Of a DNA stretch of 5,081 nucleotides, positions 1 through 5,081 are shown piece after piece; the stretch's first letter is position 1; every line of letters begins with the position of its first letter. The stretch covers positions 1 to 5,081 of the forward strand of contig SLMR01000282.1 in NCBI GenBank assembly GCA_007133445.1, given 5' to 3'. The notes beneath the pieces are model-generated. The model was given only the letters and a program-made list of their open reading frames with translations, ran no database searches and was not told where the DNA came from. Both the position numbers and the translations under genes were made by a program. The DNA is from Aquisalimonas sp. (lineage in GTDB: Bacteria; Pseudomonadota; Gammaproteobacteria; Nitrococcales; Aquisalimonadaceae).

Positions 1-1560
1 GCCCTGCGGGGCGGGTCAGGCGTTCTGGATGGCCGGGCCCCCGTACGCGTGCTCGCCGATTTCCCCGTTTTCGATGCCGACGAGGCGACAGCGGATCTGG
101 CCGTCAATCTCTCCGCGCGCTCATCCATGGATGGCGTCGCCGTGGTCATGCCCGATCCGCTGGGGAAGGAGGCGTCCGGCGTGCGCCCGCTGGAAGTACG
201 CACCCGCGTTGGCGGCGAGGGCCTGGAGCCCCTGGATCTGCGCTATGGCGATGATCTCCGTGCGCTGCTGGATCTCGCTCCGGAGACCGGCCTGCGCCGC
301 GCGGGCGTCCGCCTCGGTGGCGACCCGGCGCGGCTCCCCGGCACGGGCAGCATTCGCCTGGACGGCAGCCTGGATCGCCTCGATCTCATGGCCTGGCGGC
401 GGTGGCTCGCCGAGCATGCGCCGGATGCCGACGGGGGCGCGGGCGAGGCCACGGTGGACGGGTTCGATCTGGTGGTGGGCGAGCTGCTGCTCGGTGACCT
501 CGCCTTCAGGGAACAGCGGGTTGGCGGCCAGCGGGACGTGACCGGCTGGTCCCTCGATCTGGACGGCGATGGCATCGGCGGCAACCTGTTCTGGCCGGCG
601 GAGTCCCGCCTGGCTGTGGAAGGCGACCTGGACCATCTGCGGTTGCCTCTGCCGGAGGCCGCCCTGGATGAGGATGCAGATCTCGACGTCCCCGCGGATG
701 TCCTGGCCGATGTGGATCCCTCGGCGCTTCCAGGTCTGCGCCTGCGTATTGAACACCTGGAGCTGGACGAACGCCCGCTGGGTCGTCTGCAGGTTCTGGG
801 TGAGGCCCTGGAAGGTGGCTACGCCGTGGACAATATCCTGCTACGGGGCGATCACCACAGCCTCACGGGGCGCGTCGCCTGGATGCGCCATCCTGAAGAG
901 CGCACCGAGCTGGAACTGGACGTGCGCAGCGACGACATGGGTGCCCTGTTCGCCGGCCTCGGGTACCGGGGCGTCATCCGGGATGGGCACGGCCGTGGCA
1001 GTGTCAGCCTCAGCGCGCGGTCCGCCCCGTTCCCACTGGATATGGAAACCCTGGAGGGCGAGATCTCCATGGCGCTGCGCGAGGGCAGCCTGACGCAGGT
1101 CGAACCAGGTGCCGGGCGGGTGTTCGGTCTCCTGAGCGTGGCCAACCTGCCGCGCCGGCTGACGCTGAACTTCGCGGATGTCTATGAAGAAGGCTTCGCT
1201 TTCGACCGCATCGATGCCGATTTCGCCATCCGCGATGGTATCGCCGACACCCGCCATTTCACCCTGGTCGGTCCGGCTGCGCGCATGGATGTCTCCGGTG
1301 ACGTGGATCTGGTTCGGCGTGAATATGATCAGCGCATTACGGTAGTCCCCCGGGCGTCGTCCACGCTGCCGCTGATCGGCGGGGTCTTCGGCGGGCCGCC
1401 CGGCGCCGCGGCCATGTTCCTCGCGCAGCAGATCTTCAGTGACCAGCTCGACCGTGTGGCGCGGATGCAGTACCGGCTCACCGGTCCGTGGGCCGACCCG
1501 GTGTTCGAGCCCCTCGGTCAGGAAGACGGCGATCTGGTGGATCCAGTGCCCACGGAATGA
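1..1560 (+). CDS. yhdP: YhdP family AsmA-like phospholipid transport protein, C-terminal part (5' end outside window)
   Basis: The frame is open from base 1 to the TGA at 1558-1560, giving 519 residues. Known YhdP proteins are about 1,270 residues with an N-terminal membrane anchor, so roughly the last 40% is present; the GTG at 49 is internal, not a start. The fragment has the long run of alternating beta-type segments seen in AsmA-like C-terminal regions. The best markers are GAGRVFGLLSVANLPRRLTL near residues 366-385 and VVPRASSTLPLIGGVFGG from residue 448, then a final RLTGPWADPVFEPL. In E. coli, YhdP, TamB and YdbH are inner-membrane-anchored periplasm-spanning proteins that carry phospholipids to the outer membrane. 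Neighbouring nit and tldD fit the usual gammaproteobacterial order. The fragment is rich in Asp and Glu, possibly a halophile trait. Family call is secure; function is by homology. Confidence 0.9.
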   Translation, partial: ALRGGSGVLDGRAPVRVLADFPVFDADEATADLAVNLSARSSMDGVAVVMPDPLGKEASGVRPLEVRTRVGGEGLEPLDLRYGDDLRALLDLAPETGLRRAGVRLGGDPARLPGTGSIRLDGSLDRLDLMAWRRWLAEHAPDADGGAGEATVDGFDLVVGELLLGDLAFREQRVGGQRDVTGWSLDLDGDGIGGNLFWPAESRLAVEGDLDHLRLPLPEAALDEDADLDVPADVLADVDPSALPGLRLRIEHLELDERPLGRLQVLGEALEGGYAVDNILLRGDHHSLTGRVAWMRHPEERTELELDVRSDDMGALFAGLGYRGVIRDGHGRGSVSLSARSAPFPLDMETLEGEISMALREGSLTQVEPGAGRVFGLLSVANLPRRLTLNFADVYEEGFAFDRIDADFAIRDGIADTRHFTLVGPAARMDVSGDVDLVRREYDQRITVVPRASSTLPLIGGVFGGPPGAAAMFLAQQIFSDQLDRVARMQYRLTGPWADPVFEPLGQEDGDLVDPVPTE

Positions 1561-1565
1561 CCGTG

Positions 1566-1597
1566 TTGTGGGCGCGGTCTCCCGCCCGGCGTACAAT
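1566..1597 (+). promoter_or_regulatory. Possible sigma70-type promoter before the nitrilase gene
   Basis: In the 72-nt gap after yhdP there is a TACAAT hexamer (1592-1597), a good -10 match that stands out in GC-rich sequence. The only -35-like element is TTGTGG (1566-1571), about 20 nt upstream, which is longer than the usual 16-18. A short GGGCG/CGCCC inverted repeat (1570-1574 and 1583-1587) lies between them, with no T-tract, so it does not look like a terminator. If used, transcription would begin about 25-30 nt before the nit start and give nit-tldD-pmbA its own expression apart from yhdP. Confidence 0.3.
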
Positions 1598-1618
1598 GGC
1601 ATGACAGATGCTGGAGGG

Positions 1619-1625
1619 TGGAGGG
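1619..1625 (+). promoter_or_regulatory. Ribosome binding site that sets the nitrilase start
   Basis: TGGAGGG ends 7 nt before the ATG at 1633. A second GGAGGG copy at 1613-1618 lies just upstream in a GGAGGGTGGAGGG run. This spacing favours ATG 1633 over the in-frame GTG at 1618, which itself overlaps the Shine-Dalgarno run. Confidence 0.7.
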
Positions 1626-1632
1626 TCACGGC

Positions 1633-2517
1633 ATGACGGCATCCAGCCAGGAGACAGTGCGGGTCGCGGCGGTGCAGATGGCCTCCGGGCCCCGCGTGGA
1701 CGCCAATCTGCATGAGGCGGGGCGTCTGGTGGGCATGGCGGCCAACGCCGGCGCCCGGCTGGTGGTGCTGCCCGAGAACGTGGCCATCATGGGGCTGACC
1801 GAGACCGACAAGCTGGCCCATGCGGAACCGGACAGTGGCGGTCCCATCCAGCAACGACTGGCCGGGTTTGCTGCTCGCCACGGTGTCTGGCTGGTCGCCG
1901 GCACCATCCCCATGCATGGTAGTGACGCCCGGCGTGCCCGCGCTGCGTGTCTCGTGTTCGACGATCAGGGGCAACGGGTGGCGCGCTACGACAAGCTGCA
2001 TCTGTTCGATGTGCAGGTGGAGGGTGAGTCCGCCTATTGCGAGTCGGATACCCTGGAGCCCGGCGATCAGGTGGTGACGGTGGCTACACCGTTCGGCTGC
2101 ATGGGCGTGTCCGTCTGTTACGATCTGCGCTTCCCGGAGCTGTTCCGGGTGATGGTGGACCGCGGCGCCGAGTTCTTCGTGGTCCCGTCGGCGTTCACCG
2201 CGCGGACCGGGGCGGTGCACTGGCGGCCGCTGCTGCAGGCGCGGGCCATCGAGAACCTGGGCTACATCATTGCCGCCGGCCAGGGTGGGTATCACATGAA
2301 CGGCCGCGAAACCCACGGCGATTCATTGATCATGGATCCGTGGGGCAGGGTGCAGGACAGCCTGGCGCGCGGGTCCGGAGTCGTCATCGGCGAACTGGAT
2401 CGAGGGCGCATTGCCGAAGTGCGCCGGCGCTTTCCGTCCCTGAACCATCGGCGCCTGTCGGTGTCCAGTGCCGTGCAGCCGCTGGCCGGAGAGTGCGCGC
2501 CGGCCCGCCAGGCCTGA
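1633..2517 (+). CDS. Carbon-nitrogen hydrolase (nitrilase superfamily, Nit1/deaminated glutathione amidase-like)
   Basis: A complete 294-residue protein, the usual size for a single-domain amidase of this superfamily. The catalytic triad is visible: Glu48 in LVVLPEN, Lys121 in RYDKLHLFD and Cys162 in SVCYDLRFPELFR. The downstream SAFTARTGAVHWRPLLQARAIEN block and the DPWG segment are typical of the Nit1/YbeM branch. Members of that branch hydrolyse the amide of deaminated glutathione, a repair reaction in the cytoplasm; omega-amidase or another small amide substrate cannot be excluded. There is no signal peptide or membrane segment. ATG 1633 was chosen because of the well-spaced GGAGGG before it. 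The gene sits between yhdP and tldD, as does its counterpart in Pseudomonas, and the 39-nt gap to tldD suggests cotranscription. The superfamily is certain; the substrate is inference. Confidence 0.92.
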   Translation: MTASSQETVRVAAVQMASGPRVDANLHEAGRLVGMAANAGARLVVLPENVAIMGLTETDKLAHAEPDSGGPIQQRLAGFAARHGVWLVAGTIPMHGSDARRARAACLVFDDQGQRVARYDKLHLFDVQVEGESAYCESDTLEPGDQVVTVATPFGCMGVSVCYDLRFPELFRVMVDRGAEFFVVPSAFTARTGAVHWRPLLQARAIENLGYIIAAGQGGYHMNGRETHGDSLIMDPWGRVQDSLARGSGVVIGELDRGRIAEVRRRFPSLNHRRLSVSSAVQPLAGECAPARQA

Positions 2518-2543
2518 CGCGGTCCCGTGAATTCACAACCGAA

Positions 2544-2549
2544 GAAGGG
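2544..2549 (+). promoter_or_regulatory. Ribosome binding site that sets the tldD start
   Basis: GAAGGG ends 7 nt before ATG 2557. An in-frame GTG at 2527 would add ten residues, but it lacks a comparable site and would make the protein longer than the family norm. Confidence 0.6.
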
Positions 2550-2556
2550 TGCCTCC

Positions 2557-3999
2557 ATGGAACAGAGCCTGTCCATTGCCACCGAACGCCTTCTGGCCCC
2601 GTCGGGGCTCGGCGAATCGGCGCTGGCCGATGTCTTCGGACGGCTCATGGGGCCCGGCATCGACGCCGCCGATCTCTATTTCCAGGCAAGCCGCCACGAG
2701 ACTTGGGTACTCGAGGACGGCCTGATCAAGCAGGGCGGACACGCCATCGACCAGGGCGTGGGTGTGCGCGCCATCAGCGGTGAGAAGACCGGCTTCGCGT
2801 ATTCCGACGAGATTGTCATGCCGGCGCTGCTGCAGGCCTCCGGCGCTGCCCGTGCCATTGCGCGCTCCGGCGGGGGCGGGCGCATCCAGGCGTGGCAGCG
2901 CGGCCGCGGACTCGATCTGTACGGCCCGGAGAACCCCCTGGAGAGCGTGACCGACGCCGACAAGGTGGATCTGTTGCGGCGCGTGGATGCCGAGGCCCGG
3001 CGCCAGGATCCGCGTGTGGAGCAGGTCATGGTCAGCCTCTCCGGCCTGCACGACGTGGTGCTGGTGGCCGATCACGAGGGGCGGCTCAATGCCGATGTGC
3101 GGCCGCTGGTCCGGCTGAACGTGTCGGTGCTGGTGGAGCAGAACGGGCGCCGGGAGAACGGATCGTCGGGCGGCGGCGGCCGCCATGGTTACGGCGTTTT
3201 CCTGGAGCAGGATCGTGCCCTGGGGTACGCCCGGGAGGCGGTCCGCCAGGCGTTGCTGAATCTGGATGCGGTGGAGGCGCCCGCGGGGACCATGCCGGTG
3301 GTTCTCGGGCCGGGCTGGCCCGGGGTGCTGCTGCACGAGGCGGTCGGCCACGGGCTGGAAGGGGATTTCAACCGCAAGGGCACGTCGGCGTTTGCCGGCC
3401 GCCTGGGCGAGCGGGTGGCGTCGGAGCTATGCACCGTGGTGGATGACGGCACGCTGCCGGCCCGCCGCGGCTCTCTGAACGTGGATGACGAGGGCGTGCC
3501 CTCGGAGAGCACGGTGCTGATCGAGAACGGCCGCCTGGCGGGCTACATGCAGGACCGCATGAACGCCCGGCTCATGGGCATGCAGCCCACCGGCAACGGC
3601 CGGCGGGAATCCTATGCCCACCTGCCCATGCCGCGGATGACGAATACTTACATGCTCGCCGGGCCGCACGACCCTGAGGAGATCATCCGCTCGGTGGATC
3701 ACGGGATCTATGCGGTGAACTTCGGCGGCGGGCAGGTGGACATTACCTCGGGGCGGTTCGTGTTCTCCGCGAACGAGGCGTACCTGGTCGAGAAGGGCCG
3801 TGTGACGCGCCCGGTGAAGGGGGCGACCCTGATCGGCAACGGGCCCGAGGTGCTCAAGCACGTGAGCATGGTCGGCAACGATCTGAAGCTCGACACCGGG
3901 ATCGGGGTGTGCGGCAAGGAAGGGCAGAGCGTGCCGGTCGGGGTCGGGCAGCCGACGTTGAAGGTGGACGCGTTAACCGTGGGTGGAACGGAAGCTTGA
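2557..3999 (+). CDS. tldD: Metalloprotease TldD
   Basis: A complete 480-residue protein, almost the same length as E. coli TldD (481). The zinc-binding HExxxH motif is intact as [20 protein letters not shown], with His260, Glu261 and His265. The C-terminal [20 protein letters not shown] block carries Cys452, the probable third metal ligand. Other family landmarks are [10 protein letters not shown] (from ~203), [18 protein letters not shown] (from ~349) and [20 protein letters not shown] (from 389). In E. coli, TldD and TldE form a heterodimer whose TldD subunit holds the active site. It cleaves unfolded peptides, including the microcin B17 leader and the antitoxin CcdA, in the cytoplasm. No frameshift or missing key residue is seen. 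It lies 39 nt after nit and 21 nt before pmbA, so it should be made together with its partner. Confidence 0.96.
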   Translation: MEQSLSIATERLLAPSGLGESALADVFGRLMGPGIDAADLYFQASRHETWVLEDGLIKQGGHAIDQGVGVRAISGEKTGFAYSDEIVMPALLQASGAARAIARSGGGGRIQAWQRGRGLDLYGPENPLESVTDADKVDLLRRVDAEARRQDPRVEQVMVSLSGLHDVVLVADHEGRLNADVRPLVRLNVSVLVEQNGRRENGSSGGGGRHGYGVFLEQDRALGYAREAVRQALLNLDAVEAPAGTMPVVLGPGWPGVLLHEAVGHGLEGDFNRKGTSAFAGRLGERVASELCTVVDDGTLPARRGSLNVDDEGVPSESTVLIENGRLAGYMQDRMNARLMGMQPTGNGRRESYAHLPMPRMTNTYMLAGPHDPEEIIRSVDHGIYAVNFGGGQVDITSGRFVFSANEAYLVEKGRVTRPVKGATLIGNGPEVLKHVSMVGNDLKLDTGIGVCGKEGQSVPVGVGQPTLKVDALTVGGTEA

Positions 4000-4009
4000 A
4001 TACATCGTC

Positions 4010-4016
4010 GGAGTGA
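4010..4016 (+). promoter_or_regulatory. Ribosome binding site of pmbA
   Basis: GGAG at 4010-4013, within GGAGTGA, stands 7 nt before ATG 4021. It fixes the pmbA start and fits translation from the tldD transcript. Confidence 0.6.
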
Positions 4017-4020
4017 GAAT

Positions 4021-4854
4021 ATGACCACACCTACCGTCACTGCCAGCGCTGCGCTGCCCGCCAGGGATGAGCTGGCGACCATCGTCCAGCAGGCGCTGGA
4101 TGAGGCGAAGCGGCAGGGGGCGACCGCCGCCGAGGCGTCAGTGAGCGTGGGGACGGGCCTGTCGGTGAACGTGCGCCGTGGTGAGGTGGAGACTCTGGAG
4201 CATGAGCGTGACCGGTCGCTGTCGCTGGCGGTCTATTTCGGCCAGCGGCAGGGGACGGCGGCGTCGGCGGATTTCTCGGCGCAGTCGATCCGGGAGACGG
4301 TGACCGCTGCCTGCAGCATCGCCCGCTATACGTCGGAGGATCCGGCGCAGGGGCTGGCGGACCCCGAGCTGATGGCCACCGAGTTCCCGGACCTGGACCT
4401 GGACCACCCCTGGGAGGTGGATCCGGACGCGGCCATTGACCTGGCGCTGGCCTGCGAGGCGACGGCGCTGGCGGTGGATCCGCGGATCTCCAATTCCGAG
4501 GGTGCGGGCGTCAGTACGGGCCGCTCGGTGCGCGTCTATGGCAACAGCCACGGTTTCCTGGCTGGCGAGGAGGCGACGCGCCACGGCCTGAACTGCGTGG
4601 TGGTAGCCGGCGAGGGCGCCGGCATGCAGCGGGATTTCTGGTATACGGTCGCCCGCCACCCCGGTGACCTGGAGTCCGCGGAGGCGGTGGGGCGCCGGGC
4701 GGCGGAGCGGGCGCTGCGCCGTCTGGGCGGGCGTCAGATCGCCGAGCAACGCGATCGCGGGATTCGGCGGGGGGCGGACGACCAGGGTTGCATCGAGGCC
4801 GTCGGCCGCTGGGCTGCGCGCCAGGGTTCGCGCGACCTCGACGAGCAGGGCTGA
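4021..4854 (+). CDS. pmbA: PmbA/TldE, N-terminal half only; C-terminal domain replaced by unrelated sequence
   Basis: Residues 1-240 match PmbA/TldE, the non-catalytic partner of TldD. Landmarks are VRRGEVETLEHERDRSLSLA (~51-70), ARYTSEDPAQGLADPELMA (~101-119), DPRISNSEGAGVST (~152-165), GNSHGFLAGEEATRH and the final AAERALRRLGGRQI. Family members then continue with a PVLF-type strand and a third domain, to about 450 residues. Here the frame instead gives about 37 Arg/Gly-rich residues with no family resemblance and stops at 4852-4854. The loss begins close to the boundary of the third domain, so this product would probably not work as a TldD partner. Because the downstream bases read as coding on the other strand, a chimeric join or rearrangement explains this better than a simple frameshift. 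Identity of the first half is secure; the tail from ~4741 to 4854 is not a genuine part of the gene. The yjgA gene often found between tldD and pmbA is absent here. Confidence 0.85.
   Translation: MTTPTVTASAALPARDELATIVQQALDEAKRQGATAAEASVSVGTGLSVNVRRGEVETLEHERDRSLSLAVYFGQRQGTAASADFSAQSIRETVTAACSIARYTSEDPAQGLADPELMATEFPDLDLDHPWEVDPDAAIDLALACEATALAVDPRISNSEGAGVSTGRSVRVYGNSHGFLAGEEATRHGLNCVVVAGEGAGMQRDFWYTVARHPGDLESAEAVGRRAAERALRRLGGRQIAEQRDRGIRRGADDQGCIEAVGRWAARQGSRDLDEQG
4737..4757. other. Junction where pmbA stops and unrelated sequence begins
   Basis: PmbA similarity ends at or just after Ile240 (ATC, 4738-4740). Two GATC tetramers lie here, at 4737-4740 and 4753-4756, and the second is inside a 10-bp palindrome CGCGATCGCG (4750-4759). 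The exact join cannot be fixed by eye because AEQR after Ile240 could still be native. A join at a GATC would fit ligation of two Sau3AI/MboI/DpnII-type ends, but GATC is frequent across this window, so chance is possible. No target-site duplication, terminal inverted repeat or integrase-like ORF is visible. Confidence 0.6.
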
Positions 4855-4986
4855 TGTCCGAGGCAGCGACCGCTCTTCGACCGCTCGGAACCGCGTCCGC
4901 TCAGCCAGGTCGTCCAGAAGGTCGCTAGCGACGGTAACCACCGCAACGCGCTGGCCTTGCGGTGCGGCATCCACGACTACCGGCAC
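4741..4986 (-). CDS. Unidentified protein, N-terminal ~82 residues, cut off at the junction
   Basis: On the minus strand a frame beginning at GTG 4986 reads VPVVVDAAPQGQRVAVVTVA and goes on through a helix-like SDLLDDLAERTRF, a second helix-like ALLVEVARTLARS and a proline-rich VVRPPPNPAIALLG. By hand count 63 of its 82 codons end in G or C, and there is no lysine, as in coding sequence of a very GC-rich genome. It looks far more protein-like than the + strand frames, which are Arg/Ser/Thr-rich. I do not recognise the family. The frame stays open beyond 4741 but then runs antisense to pmbA, so the true C-terminus is taken to be missing. The start is uncertain: no clear Shine-Dalgarno is seen, and a second in-frame GTG lies at 4974. 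Confidence 0.4.
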
Positions 4987-5013
4987 CAGCCGACGACCGC
5001 GGACGACCGACGC

Positions 5014-5081
5014 TCAGTTCTGGCCAGGAGGACAGGCACCCGTGGAGCCGTAGAAGGTGTTTCGACCGGCGGTGCACGCGA
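5014..5081 (-). CDS. C-terminal end of an unidentified protein (partial, continues past the right edge)
   Basis: The same minus-strand frame enters at the right edge and reads ACTAGRNTFYGSTGACPPGQN before a TGA at 5016-5014. It ends 27 nt before the GTG proposed for the next ORF, a spacing that suits two genes of one minus-strand operon. The peptide is short, with two cysteines and several glycines, and matches no family I know. Only 21 residues are visible, so this could be a chance open stretch. Confidence 0.25.
   Translation of the reverse strand, partial: ACTAGRNTFYGSTGACPPGQN

Noticed and set aside
1570..1587. GGGCG/CGCCC inverted repeat after yhdP as a rho-independent terminator
   Set aside because: The stem is only 5 bp with an 8-nt loop and no following T-run.
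841..2316. Long minus-strand open frame across the yhdP-nit boundary
   Set aside because: It is antisense to two well-recognised genes and has His/Gln/Arg-rich composition typical of shadow frames in GC-rich DNA.
2527..2556. GTG 2527 as the tldD start
   Set aside because: ATG 2557 has the better-spaced GAAGGG site and gives the family-typical length.
4750..4759. CGCGATCGCG palindrome, containing the cyanobacterial HIP1 octamer GCGATCGC
   Set aside because: It is a single copy in GC-rich coding sequence with no other cyanobacterial sign; not evidence of origin or of a regulatory site.
4021..4854. A natural short TldE variant with a new C-terminal tail
   Set aside because: The 37-residue tail is low-complexity Arg/Gly-rich and is antisense to a better coding frame, so a truncation by joining is more likely.
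4138..4986. A single 282-residue minus-strand protein spanning the junction
   Set aside because: Its part below ~4740 is antisense to recognisable PmbA; only the 4741-4986 part looks like genuine coding sequence.

Overview
This window comes from a GC-rich, Gram-negative bacterium, most likely a gammaproteobacterium. The evidence is an outer-membrane-lipid AsmA-like protein (YhdP) followed by a nitrilase-family amidase, TldD and PmbA/TldE. From general knowledge, this is the order seen in Pseudomonas and many other gammaproteobacteria (rng-yhdP-nitrilase-tldD-yjgA-pmbA). The YhdP fragment is strongly Asp/Glu-rich, which hints at a halophilic or alkaliphilic lineage such as the Ectothiorhodospiraceae, but that is inference.

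Layout: (1) 1-1560, the C-terminal ~519 residues of YhdP, open at the left edge. (2) 1561-1632, a short gap with a possible TACAAT -10 box and a strong ribosome binding site. (3) 1633-2517, a complete carbon-nitrogen hydrolase with its Glu-Lys-Cys triad. (4) 2557-3999, a complete TldD metalloprotease with HExxxH and the C-terminal GVCGK cysteine. (5) From 4021, PmbA/TldE, which reads as a normal family member only to about residue 240 (nt ~4740). (6) About 4740-5081, sequence that does not continue pmbA and reads best as coding on the opposite strand: an unidentified partial ORF (4986 down to ~4741) preceded by the last 21 residues of another ORF.

The four + strand genes all point the same way, with gaps of 72, 39 and 21 nt and good Shine-Dalgarno sites, so they look like one operon or a yhdP-linked nit-tldD-pmbA transcript. 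TldD and TldE act together as a peptide-cleaving heterodimer; YhdP works on phospholipid transport across the envelope; the amidase probably does metabolite repair. The left 4.74 kb is ordinary conserved housekeeping sequence.

The one truly odd thing is the abrupt loss of pmbA close to two GATC sites. It is either a chimeric join (cloning, ligation or assembly) or a real rearrangement that destroyed pmbA. I see no new system, no mobile-element ends, no CRISPR and no RNA genes.
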